The notes: a model not told the origin generated them from the sequence alone. A stretch of 5,393 nucleotides of DNA from JBDTCS01 sp039923455 (GCA_039923455.1 JBDTCS010000119.1:1-5393); one strand, 5' to 3'; counted from the stretch's first letter, positions 1 through 4,709 are shown. Numbers and translations are program-made.

Positions 1-1728
1 TTACCTTCGGCACCGATCGCTCCGGGACAGTGGGATACGATCACTGTCTCTTATTCTCCAACGATGGAAGGGCTGCACACGGCGTATCTGAACATTATCA
101 GCAACGCGGACAACGGTACTCAAGTAATTCTTCTGAAGGGTACAGGCATTCTGCCAAGACTCACGCTCACACCCTCACCGCTTAAGTTTGACTCGGTCGG
201 GATTGGTGATTCGTCTTGCAAGTATCTGACGCTCTATAACCCGGGCTCAGACACGATTGCACTATCGAATAATTACTTTGCTAGTTCGGATGCCGATTTT
301 AGCTTTACCAAGCTTATTGGCGATGATACACTTATCGCTCCGGATCACTCGAAGCAGATCCTGGTTTGCTTCCGTCCGATCCGCAACGGAGCCCGCGAAG
401 CACGCCTTCGTTTCACGACAAATATTCCCAGAACGTTTGATTCGCCACGTCAAGATACCAGTTCATTCATCGTGAACATTCAAGGTACAGGCGTGCCCTT
501 CGGAAGGCTTGCAGTTTCGGGTCGTCCGATGGTAGATTCGGGCGAGATCGGAAAGTCGATCTGCAGAACGGATACCCTTTGGAATATGGGCACCATCGAT
601 CTCACGATTACGAGTGCAATGCTCACTGGTGCGAACGCAGCTGAGTACACAGTAAGCGGCGTCACATTCCCGCTCACGATCGGCCCTGGCAGCTTCGTGG
701 TGTTCAATGTCTGCGCAGTTCCAGGTGCTCGTGGCGATCGTAACGCTCAGCTTAACTTGCTTGGTACTTCGAACGGACGCCCGACGACAGCGATGCTATC
801 ACTCGATGTCTTTGGCCAGTTGGTTTGCGTGAGTTCAACGCCAAATGCAGCATTCACAGCGAAGACCTGCGTTGGCATGACGGATACGGCATCGGTTGAG
901 GTTACCAATTGCGGTGACATTGCAACAGCCTACAACGCTGTCCTCACAGGCACGGGTTACATGATCATCGGACCGGCAACTTCTTCGAATGTTGGCGCAA
1001 CAGGCAAGACCACCTTCAAGGTCGCCTTTACACCAACAACTCGCGGAACGTCAAACGGTACGTTGGATATCACTGGTGGCACGGCTTCCACGCAGGTTAC
1101 GCTTTCAGGCACAGGCACAGCAGCTATGATTACCGGCACTGCTCCGCAGGCTGCCGATACGAAGGTCGGCGAGACCAGTGCTGCGTTTGATGTACCTGTC
1201 AAGAATGACGGCGAGTGCGATTGGGTACCGGGCCCACCGGCCAATGGCGGTGCATTCACTTGCACGGGTGGTTCGAACACTTCGATCCCTGCCGGCGGAA
1301 CAGGCAAGTTGACGTTCACCTTCACACCTACTCAGGTTGGTGCGAACACAGCAACGATCACTTTCCCGGCCCAGATTGGTACATCGTTGCCACCGGCTTC
1401 GATCACACTGAACGGTACCGGTCTTGCGAAGGCAAGCGTACGCACGCTCAGCGAAGCTCAGGGCTTCAGCCTTGCGCAGAACTATCCGAACCCATTCAAC
1501 CCTACTACCGAGATTCGCTTCACGCTTCCTCACGATGCGAAAGTCAAGCTCGAGATCATGGATGTGACTGGTCAGATCGTTCGCACGGTCTTCAACGAGC
1601 GCTACAGCGTTGGCTCTCACTCCACCGTTGTTGATGCAAGCACACTTGCGAGCGGAACATACTATTACACACTTACAACGAACGACGGATCGATCCGCCT
1701 CACACGCCAAATGGTGCTTGTGAAGTAA
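1..1728 (+). CDS. Secreted ASH-repeat protein with type IX secretion C-terminal sorting domain (5' end outside window)
   Basis: The frame is open from base 1, so the start lies upstream and the ATG at 64 is only an internal methionine; 575 residues are visible. Four to five Ig-like repeats of about 100 residues of the ASH/choice-of-anchor-D kind are seen, most ending in a 'GTG' strand: window residues to 49 (LLKGTG), 50-164 (IQGTG), 165-273 (degenerate, LDVFGQ), 274-373 (LSGTG) and 374-474 (LNGTG). Inside them, motifs of the type 'VxFTPTxxG' recur. Residues about 491-575 form the C-terminal sorting domain, with LAQNYPNPFNP, EIRFTLP, MDVTGQIVR, LASGTYYYTL and a final RQMVLVK. In Bacteroidota this domain directs export by the type IX system and is usually cleaved on surface attachment. 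About nine cysteines are spread over the repeats and could form disulfides outside the cell. Ligand and role are unknown; structural, adhesive or surface-layer use is inference. Confidence 0.9.
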   Translation, partial: LPSAPIAPGQWDTITVSYSPTMEGLHTAYLNIISNADNGTQVILLKGTGILPRLTLTPSPLKFDSVGIGDSSCKYLTLYNPGSDTIALSNNYFASSDADFSFTKLIGDDTLIAPDHSKQILVCFRPIRNGAREARLRFTTNIPRTFDSPRQDTSSFIVNIQGTGVPFGRLAVSGRPMVDSGEIGKSICRTDTLWNMGTIDLTITSAMLTGANAAEYTVSGVTFPLTIGPGSFVVFNVCAVPGARGDRNAQLNLLGTSNGRPTTAMLSLDVFGQLVCVSSTPNAAFTAKTCVGMTDTASVEVTNCGDIATAYNAVLTGTGYMIIGPATSSNVGATGKTTFKVAFTPTTRGTSNGTLDITGGTASTQVTLSGTGTAAMITGTAPQAADTKVGETSAAFDVPVKNDGECDWVPGPPANGGAFTCTGGSNTSIPAGGTGKLTFTFTPTQVGANTATITFPAQIGTSLPPASITLNGTGLAKASVRTLSEAQGFSLAQNYPNPFNPTTEIRFTLPHDAKVKLEIMDVTGQIVRTVFNERYSVGSHSTVVDASTLASGTYYYTLTTNDGSIRLTRQMVLVK

Positions 1729-1755
1729 GGCAGTCGGTTCTGAGAATTCGATTCC

Positions 1756-1790
1756 AAACCGCCTCGGAGAAATCCGAGGCGGTTTTTTTT
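1756..1790 (+). terminator. Rho-independent terminator of the type IX-secreted protein gene
   Basis: A perfect 13-bp stem (AAACCGCCTCGGA with TCCGAGGCGGTTT) closes on a GAAA tetraloop at 1769-1772 and runs into eight T at 1783-1790. It begins 27 bp after the TAA stop at 1726-1728. This is a textbook intrinsic terminator for the rightward gene. Confidence 0.93.
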
Positions 1791-1818
1791 GTCGACTCCT
1801 CTAGGGATAATAACTTTG
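1788..1818 (+). promoter_or_regulatory. Bacteroidota-type promoter match between two terminators
   Basis: TTTG at 1788-1791, then exactly 19 bp, then TAACTTTG at 1811-1818, matches the Bacteroidota housekeeping sigma consensus TTTG-N19-TAnnTTTG at every fixed position. The upstream element reuses the last T residues of the preceding terminator, so part of the match may come free from the T-run. Transcription would start near 1824 and run rightwards into the hairpin at 1863-1897. No coding region follows on this strand, so its product would be a small RNA or nusG antisense. Confidence 0.4.
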
Positions 1819-1823
1819 GGGAC

Positions 1824-1897
1824 TGCTACTACCAAGACCGTGACTCGGACTTACACAAATGCAAAAAGCCCTCAGCACGTTTGTGCCGAGGGCTTTT
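1824..1897 (+). ncRNA. Candidate small RNA of about 70 nt (promoter to terminator)
   Basis: This interval lies between the promoter match at 1788-1818 and the hairpin at 1863-1897, whose + strand copy ends in TTTT. Besides the terminator hairpin, the predicted transcript can form a small stem: AAG/CTT at 1834-1836 and 1850-1852 plus CCG/CGG at 1838-1840 and 1846-1848 with loop TGACT. No open frame of useful size is present. The idea rests only on the promoter-terminator layout; the T-tract on this strand is short, and readthrough into nusG antisense is equally possible. Confidence 0.22.
1863..1897 (-). terminator. Rho-independent terminator after nusG (bidirectional)
   Basis: The stem pairs AAAAGCCCTC (1864-1873) with GAGGGCTTTT (1888-1897) and, above one A/C mismatch, GCAC with GTGC around the loop GTTT. 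Read leftwards it ends in five T (bases 1863-1867 are A on the + strand) and lies 22 bp beyond the nusG stop. Because the stem itself carries A and T runs on both sides, it can also act on the + strand. It ends the secE-nusG transcript, so rplK is not co-transcribed here. Confidence 0.88.
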
Positions 1898-1919
1898 AAA
1901 ATAGTTTTAGGAATAGGTT

Positions 1920-2480
1920 TTATTCCGGCTCGACCTGTGCGTAATCGAGTTCGACAGGAGTTTTGCGTCCGAAGATAGAGACCTCAACTTTGAGCTTCTG
2001 CTTGTCTTCGTTGACCTCTTTGATTTGTGCACCAAAGCCGGAGAACGGTCCGTCGATGACCTTGACAGGCTGGCCAAGATGATAACGAACTTCCGGTGAC
2101 TCCATCCCTTTCTTCTCTTCGACCTTACCGAGAATGCGGCGCATCTCGTCGGGCTGAAGTGCGGTTGGCTGTGTCTTCGAAGGTCCGACAAAACTTACGA
2201 CGCCGGGAATCGAAAGGATCAGATCGATAAGCTTTTTGTCGAGTGCTGCCTCGATCAAAATATAACCCGGAAGAAAGCTCTTCGTCTTCGTACGCTTTTT
2301 GCCGTCACGGACTTCATAGACTTTCTCGTTCGGGATCACAACTTCCGGCACGCGTTCCAGCAGGTCGCGGCGCTTCACCTCATCTTCGATGTAGGCCTTC
2401 ACTTTCGCTTCGTGACCCGTGTAGGTCCGAAGGGCATACCACTTTAGAGTGGCGGCTTGGAGTTCCGGAGTGGCTGTCAT
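1920..2480 (-). CDS. nusG: Transcription termination/antitermination factor NusG
   Basis: NusG binds the clamp of RNA polymerase through its N-terminal NGN domain and reduces or tunes pausing; its KOW domain contacts Rho or ribosomal protein S10, coupling transcription to translation. At 186 residues it is of normal size. The NGN domain spans about residues 12-115, with WYALRTYTGHE at 14-24 and the hallmark FLPGYILIE at 69-77. The KOW domain covers about 131-186, with GQPVKVIDGPFSGF at 136-149 and the closing FGRKTPVELDYAQVE. No extra domain insertion is seen between them. It lies 38 bp downstream of secE on the same strand, the usual partner. No strong Shine-Dalgarno stands before the ATG (only A-rich AATAAGAA), as is common in Bacteroidota. 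Unusually, a terminator and a convergent gene follow instead of rplK. Confidence 0.97.
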   Translation of the reverse strand: MTATPELQAATLKWYALRTYTGHEAKVKAYIEDEVKRRDLLERVPEVVIPNEKVYEVRDGKKRTKTKSFLPGYILIEAALDKKLIDLILSIPGVVSFVGPSKTQPTALQPDEMRRILGKVEEKKGMESPEVRYHLGQPVKVIDGPFSGFGAQIKEVNEDKQKLKVEVSIFGRKTPVELDYAQVEPE

Positions 2481-2518
2481 GCTGTTCTTATTCTACGCAA
2501 AAGGTTAGAAGGCGATCT

Positions 2519-2761
2519 TCAGAATGAGTGGAAAATGAACCGGAGCAGCGATTCGAAAATCTTATCGACAACGAATACGAAGATGGAAAGTATCACGCAA
2601 ACGACGAGCGTGATTACGGTCGCATCCTGCAACTCCAGACGCTTCGGCCAACTGACCTTGCGCATCTCCTTCGCGACATCAAAGAAAAAACCCAGGGACT
2701 TATCTTTGAAATTCTTGCGCTCAACCGGTACTACCGGTACTTGCATTACTGTCTCAGCCAT
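2519..2761 (-). CDS. secE: Preprotein translocase subunit SecE
   Basis: SecE clamps the two halves of SecY in the inner-membrane SecYEG channel. The 80-residue protein is the short single-span form usual outside Gammaproteobacteria. It has a charged N-terminus, the conserved amphipathic cytoplasmic helix with EMRKVSWPKRLEL at residues 32-44, then a transmembrane helix at about 46-66 (ATVITLVVCVILSIFVFVV), and a short tail. The KVSWP motif followed by one hydrophobic span is diagnostic. It sits between tRNA-Trp (258 bp upstream) and nusG (38 bp downstream), the classic arrangement, and probably shares a transcript with nusG. No clear Shine-Dalgarno precedes the ATG. Confidence 0.96.
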   Translation of the reverse strand: MAETVMQVPVVPVERKNFKDKSLGFFFDVAKEMRKVSWPKRLELQDATVITLVVCVILSIFVFVVDKIFESLLRFIFHSF

Positions 2762-2793
2762 AATACGATATGCAATGTATGCCGCCCTGTTCG

Positions 2794-2824
2794 CTCTGAT
2801 GCACAGAGTCCGCTGAGGGTCAGC
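2794..2824 (-). other. Tandem small hairpins in the secE leader
   Basis: Within the 258-bp gap between tRNA-Trp and secE, two perfect 5-bp stems stand side by side: CTCTG/CAGAG at 2794-2808 (loop ATGCA) and GCTGA/TCAGC at 2812-2824 (loop GGG), given as + strand sequence. They would lie about 35-65 nt upstream of the secE start codon. Another short palindrome, TTCGG-A-CCGAA, is at 2864-2874, and CACAGC/GCTGTG pairs at 2970-2993 just beyond the tRNA. None has a T-tract, so they are not terminators. A leader or processing role is possible but unproven; no gene is seen in this gap. Confidence 0.3.
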
Positions 2825-3019
2825 ATGGTTCTCTATAGGTCTTCTCGTCTCCGGCCGTTTTCATTCGGACCGAAGATGTGCCCAGGCATTGAAAGCGCCC
2901 GGAACACACTCGTGTAAGATTAGTTAAACTCGGTTTCCGTTCGCTTTTGCCTTTCGCATTCGCGATCCTCACAGCGATAGCTTGTTTGCTGTGGGTAATT
3001 CGGAAAAGTATGATCCTTG

Positions 3020-3092
3020 CACGTCAGGAGGGAATCGAACCCCCAACCTACGGTTTTGGAGACCGTTGCTCTACCAGTTGAGCTACTGACGT
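3020..3092 (-). tRNA. trnW: tRNA-Trp (anticodon CCA)
   Basis: On the minus strand a complete 73-nt cloverleaf folds: acceptor ACGTCAG/CTGACGT, D-arm GCTC/GAGC with loop AACTGGTA, anticodon stem ACGGT/ACCGT with loop CTCCAAA (anticodon CCA), a 5-nt variable loop and T-arm GGGGG/CCCTC with loop TTCGATT and one G-T pair. The discriminator base is G, as expected for tryptophan. The 3' CCA tail is not encoded and must be added afterwards. Its place between rpmG and secE matches the conserved order in many bacteria. Confidence 0.97.
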
Positions 3093-3185
3093 ATGGCCAG
3101 CTTTCAAACTTGATGCACTAACTTAATCCGTAGTTGAACGCCTGATTCCGACTGCTCTCAAGGCAGACTGAAAAAAAGCGTTCTC

Positions 3186-3220
3186 AAAAAAACCATAGGG
3201 CCGCAACCAGTGCGACCCTA
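3186..3220 (-). terminator. Rho-independent terminator after rpmG
   Basis: Read leftwards, TAGGGTCGCA pairs with TGCGGCCCTA (3211-3220 and 3196-3205; nine Watson-Crick pairs and one G-T) around a 5-nt loop. After TGG, seven T follow (A at 3186-3192 on the + strand). It starts 15 bp after the rpmG stop. It should separate rpmG from tRNA-Trp/secE/nusG, implying that the latter have their own promoter or depend on readthrough. Confidence 0.9.
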
Positions 3221-3234
3221 CAGCATTCTTAGAA

Positions 3235-3384
3235 TTACTTCGTCTCTTTGTGGACGTTGCGTTTATCGCAGCGTGAACAATACTTCTTGTACTCTACGCG
3301 ACCGGACTGCGTACGCTTGTTCTTCGTCGTCGAATAATTGCGCATCTTGCAGATGGTACATTCCAGTGTGATAATATCTCTCAT
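3235..3384 (-). CDS. rpmG: 50S ribosomal protein L33
   Basis: This 49-residue gene begins MRDIITLECT and ends VHKETK. L33 is a small protein of the large subunit near the E site. Family marks are ECTICKMRNYSTTKNK, GRVEYKKYCSRC and the basic tail. Both zinc knuckles are intact, C9-x2-C12 and C36-x2-C39, so this is the zinc-binding (C+) form. The length is normal for the short bacterial L33. The ATG at 3384 is set by a good AGGAG placed 9 bp upstream, one of the few clear Shine-Dalgarno sequences in the window. It lies between the zinc-ribbon gene (83 bp upstream) and tRNA-Trp, with its own terminator; the tuf gene often found just upstream in other bacteria is absent. Confidence 0.96.
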   Translation of the reverse strand: MRDIITLECTICKMRNYSTTKNKRTQSGRVEYKKYCSRCDKRNVHKETK

Positions 3385-3393
3385 GGCTCTATT

Positions 3394-3398
3394 CTCCT
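3394..3398 (-). promoter_or_regulatory. Shine-Dalgarno of rpmG
   Basis: CTCCT on the + strand reads AGGAG on the minus strand, 9 bp before the rpmG ATG. It fixes the start of this very short gene and contrasts with the weak sites of secE and nusG. Confidence 0.75.
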
Positions 3399-3439
3399 AT
3401 TGATATCGAATTCAAAAACCTATTTCCAAACAGCCAGCT

Positions 3440-3470
3440 TAGCCGCTTATACTGCCCTTATACGGGGCTA
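3440..3470 (-). other. Imperfect hairpin over the zinc-ribbon gene stop codon
   Basis: TAGCCGCTTATA (3440-3451) and TATACGGGGCTA (3459-3470) pair with 10 of 12 positions around a 7-nt loop, and the stop codon lies within one arm. There is no T-tract behind it on the minus strand, so an intrinsic terminator is unlikely; it may be a 3'-end stabilising or processing stem between this gene and rpmG, or chance. Confidence 0.3.
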
Positions 3471-3686
3471 CTCTGCATCTTGTTCCAGATTGCCGAGGCG
3501 CATCGCCGAGATGAACTTCAACCGGCCACAACTTGGGCACATATAAACCGTGATCGGCACTGCACGATTCAAATTGAATCCCCAGCCGCCTTTGCCGTCT
3601 CTATCGAGCCCTGGCATCGCGTAGACTTCCGGCATCGCGTCCATCTGCGTTTCACAATCTCCACAAAGCTTCGGGGGCGTCGGCAT
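3468..3686 (-). CDS. Small zinc-ribbon protein of unknown function
   Basis: The 72-residue product has two cysteine pairs, C8-x2-C11 (LCGDC) and C50-x2-C53 (MCPSCGRLKFI), spaced as in a zinc ribbon with a 38-residue loop between the knuckles. The loop is rich in glycine and aromatic residues (GKGGWGFNLN). The pattern YMCPSCGRLKFI, a strand followed by a knuckle and another strand, is common in small ribbon proteins that bind nucleic acid or larger partners, but no specific family is recognised. The start at 3686 is the natural one, 34 bp after the end of tRNA-Gly, with only a weak purine stretch (AGAGAAAG) before it. It stands where tuf often lies, between tRNA-Gly and rpmG, and may be transcribed with them. 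It is judged real because of the ordered cysteines and its fit between neighbours. Confidence 0.72.
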   Translation of the reverse strand: MPTPPKLCGDCETQMDAMPEVYAMPGLDRDGKGGWGFNLNRAVPITVYMCPSCGRLKFISAMRLGNLEQDAE

Positions 3687-3720
3687 GCTTTCTCTACAAA
3701 TCGTATACGTTCCTTATCGG

Positions 3721-3793
3721 AGCGGGAGACGGGACTCGAACCCGCGACCAACAGCTTGGAAGGCTGTGACTCTACCAACTGAGTTACTCCCGC
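3721..3793 (-). tRNA. trnG: tRNA-Gly (anticodon TCC)
   Basis: A full 73-nt cloverleaf on the minus strand: acceptor GCGGGAG/CTCCCGC, D-arm ACTC/GAGT with loop AGTTGGTA, anticodon stem ACAGC/GCTGT with loop CTTCCAA (anticodon TCC), variable loop TGGTC, and T-arm GCGGG/CCCGT with loop TTCGAGT, including one G-T pair. The discriminator is T (U), normal for glycine. CCA is not encoded (CCG follows). In many bacteria this tRNA stands in a Tyr-Gly-Thr group before tuf; no other tRNA is seen beside it here. Confidence 0.97.
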
Positions 3794-3853
3794 GTGTGTT
3801 ACGCGTCTACTCCTCACTTCCCCATGCCCCGAAAAACAGCAAATCTCTTCCCC

Positions 3854-3877
3854 GGATCAATGATCCAAGCAAAAATA
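3854..3877 (-). promoter_or_regulatory. Possible tRNA-Gly promoter element with overlapping palindrome
   Basis: On the minus strand TATTTTTG (3870-3877) fully matches the Bacteroidota -7 element TAnnTTTG, but no TTTG is found at the expected upstream distance. Just downstream, where transcription would begin (about 3863), lies the 13-bp palindrome GGATCA-A-TGATCC at 3854-3866. The start would give a leader of about 70 nt before tRNA-Gly. The palindrome could be an operator or a small hairpin; both points are weak on their own. Confidence 0.35.
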
Positions 3878-3907
3878 AGAGCAGATCGGAAGAATAAGGA
3901 CAGCGAA

Positions 3908-3940
3908 GCGCTCGCCTGATCTTGTCAATCAGGAGTGCGC
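3908..3940. repeat. Imperfect hairpin (13-bp arms, two mismatches)
   Basis: GCGCTCGCCTGAT (3908-3920) and ATCAGGAGTGCGC (3928-3940) pair at 11 of 13 positions with loop CTTGTCA. Neither side has a T-tract, so it is not a standard terminator. It is upstream of the leftward promoter element; its role is unknown. Confidence 0.4.
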
Positions 3941-3980
3941 GAATAGACAACAAAATTGCGTGTTCGGTTCCGTTTTTGAA

Positions 3981-3996
3981 GGAATAAGCCTATTCC
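3981..3996. repeat. Short inverted repeat GGAATA-AGCC-TATTCC
   Basis: Perfect 6-bp arms flank four bases. The half-site TATTCC/GGAATA reappears within the arms of the larger inverted repeat at 4156-4206 (CTATTCC and GGAATAG) and again as AGGAATA near 4265, hinting at a shared binding motif across this gap, although such AT-rich words can recur by chance. Confidence 0.3.
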
Positions 3997-4079
3997 ACAA
4001 GCTCAAAATACTTGGAAACGCGTTCCATTTCTAAGGCAGAATTCGGAGTTTAGCTCGTGGTCTTGATAGGCTCGACTAA

Positions 4080-4135
4080 ATATCCACATTCATAGCGAAT
4101 TTTGTTGATAATTAGCGCTTGCATTATGTGGATAA
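4080..4135. promoter_or_regulatory. DnaA-box cluster (candidate replication origin or DnaA-regulated site)
   Basis: Three sites resemble the DnaA box TTATCCACA: ATATCCACA at 4080-4088 (+, one mismatch), TGTTGATAA at 4103-4111 (reads TTATCAACA on -, one mismatch) and TGTGGATAA at 4127-4135 (a perfect TTATCCACA on -). They lie within 56 bp in a 70 percent A+T stretch from which genes on both sides point away, as is usual around origins. A fourth, poorer site (TATTCCACA, two mismatches) is at 3991-3999. Against an origin: no dnaA, dnaN or other typical origin neighbour is in view, and only one box is perfect. Confidence 0.4.
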
Positions 4136-4147
4136 ACATGTTATATT
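4119..4147 (+). promoter_or_regulatory. Promoter-like element for the 102-residue gene, overlapping a DnaA box
   Basis: TTGCAT (4119-4124), 17 bp, TATATT (4142-4147) gives a fair general sigma-70 pattern with a 5/6 -10 box. Read in Bacteroidota terms it is TTG-N20-TATATTGG, one mismatch from TAnnTTTG. The perfect DnaA box at 4127-4135 lies in the spacer, so bound DnaA would block polymerase. Transcription would begin near 4154 and leave a leader of about 150 nt before the ATG at 4302, beginning directly with the hairpin at 4156. Confidence 0.4.
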
Positions 4148-4155
4148 GGTAGAAA

Positions 4156-4206
4156 TCTATTCCGAATTCACATTAATTCACTGTTCGCAGCGAATTCGGG
4201 AATAGA
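4156..4206. repeat. Long inverted repeat, 14-bp arms with one bulge
   Basis: TCTATTCCGAATTC (4156-4169) pairs fully with GAATTCGGGAATAGA (4192-4206) apart from one bulged G. The 22-nt spacer contains CTG-TTCG-CAG, which can cap the stem with a TTCG loop. AATTCAC is repeated directly at 4165 and 4175, ten bases apart. As RNA it would be a stable hairpin at the very start of the predicted leader; as DNA it could be a protein-binding site. Confidence 0.6.
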
Positions 4207-4208
4207 GA

Positions 4209-4265
4209 TTCGGCTGATAGCTTGCAGATTCAGATTGCTGCACAAATCTTTCTCAGTCAGCCGAA
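4209..4265. repeat. Second inverted repeat, perfect 9-bp arms, nested stem inside
   Basis: TTCGGCTGA (4209-4217) and TCAGCCGAA (4257-4265) are perfectly complementary and enclose 39 nt, which contain a nested TGCAG/CTGCA pairing. It starts two bases after the first hairpin ends, so the two would be nearly stacked in RNA. It ends 36 nt before the ATG of the 102-residue gene, leaving a purine-rich ribosome-binding stretch free. Confidence 0.5.
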
Positions 4266-4301
4266 GGAATAAAGATAAGTCACCAACACGAGAAGAAGAT
4301 C

Positions 4302-4610
4302 ATGTCCCCAAAAGAGATCGCTCAAAAGGTCATCGAGGCCGCTGAGAACCAGACCCGTTTTCCAGGTATGTTCAAAGACGAACTCGCGAAAGAGATCGCC
4401 CGAGTAATCACGGAGGAGCGCAATGTGCTTTCTCAGTATCTGAACTACCTGAACCAATCCATCGCACACTCACCCGAACTCGTGCGCCACAGACTCCTTA
4501 TAGGCTCATCACGGATCACCACCGGCCATTTCTACGAAGATATGACCCTCGACGATCCCCGCGCCGAACAAGCCCTCGCAAATCCCTTACGGAAATATTA
4601 CGCGAGATAA
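4302..4610 (+). CDS. Hypothetical protein, 102 residues
   Basis: No family is recognised. The product starts MSPKEIAQKVIEAAENQ and seems mostly helical: helices are likely at about 3-15, 25-50 (KDELAKEIARVITEERNVLSQYLNYLNQ) and 56-68, then a more extended acidic part (YEDMTLDDPRAEQ) and a basic end (LRKYYAR). There is no signal peptide, membrane span or cysteine, so a soluble cytoplasmic protein is likely. A stop at 4218-4220 and the lack of other start codons make the ATG at 4302 the only good start; GAGAAGAAG just before it may serve as a weak ribosome site. A long structured leader precedes it and a probable terminator follows, which suggests a single-gene unit. Its link to the restriction-modification gene 400 bp downstream is unknown. 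Confidence 0.65.
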   Translation: MSPKEIAQKVIEAAENQTRFPGMFKDELAKEIARVITEERNVLSQYLNYLNQSIAHSPELVRHRLLIGSSRITTGHFYEDMTLDDPRAEQALANPLRKYYAR

Positions 4611-4661
4611 GCCGAGAGCACAACCTCGGTTCAACTTAGAAGTGATTCTGAAGCGAGCAAC

Positions 4662-4709
4662 CCTCCCCAAGCAATAAATCTTTGCTTCGCGGAGGATTTC
4701 ATATTTTTT
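4662..4709 (+). terminator. Probable rho-independent terminator of the 102-residue gene
   Basis: Outer stem CCTCC (4662-4666) with GGAGG (4691-4695) and inner stem AAGCAA (4669-4674) with TTGCTT (4682-4687) are parted by a small internal loop and capped by TAAATCT. A T-rich tract follows at 4697-4709 (TTTCATATTTTTT), interrupted near the stem. The shape fits an intrinsic terminator 52 bp past the stop, but the internal loop and broken T-tract make it weaker than the others in the window. Confidence 0.5.

Larger units (their letters stand above)
3794..4301. other. Divergent 508-bp intergenic region, AT-rich on the right side
   Basis: No open frame here is convincing. Genes on the left run leftwards and the gene on the right runs rightwards. 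Bases 4081-4180 are 70 percent A+T, against roughly balanced composition in the flanking genes. The gap holds a leftward promoter element and palindrome (3854-3877), an imperfect hairpin (3908-3940), a small inverted repeat (3981-3996), DnaA-box-like sites (4080-4135), a rightward promoter-like element (4119-4147) and two long hairpins (4156-4265), each listed separately. Confidence 0.8.

Noticed and set aside
1105..1710. Minus-strand 201-residue open frame within the type IX-secreted protein gene
   Set aside because: It is a shadow of the sense gene, arising from its codon use; it has no plausible start context or domain.
2528..2917. Plus-strand 129-residue open frame antisense to secE
   Set aside because: It is wholly explained by the opposite strand of secE and its leader; secE is certain from its conserved motif, and this frame shows no recognisable domain.
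3569..3817. Minus-strand open frame over tRNA-Gly (VTQLVES...GSSPVSRS)
   Set aside because: This is a well-known false translation of tRNA sequence; it also overlaps the zinc-ribbon gene.
3685..3897. Plus-strand open frame with RRDSNPRPTAWKAVTLPTELLP
   Set aside because: It is the antisense translation of tRNA-Gly, a common spurious prediction.
4156..4265. Known structural RNA such as SRP RNA, 6S RNA or tmRNA
   Set aside because: The conserved sequence marks of SRP RNA (GGAAG and AGCAG loop region) and the alanine tRNA-like ends of tmRNA are not visible, and the shape of two separate hairpins does not resemble 6S RNA.
4611..4629. Hairpin CCGAG/CTCGG right after the 102-residue gene as a terminator
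   Set aside because: The stem is only 5 bp and no T-tract follows; the structure at 4662-4709 is a better terminator candidate.
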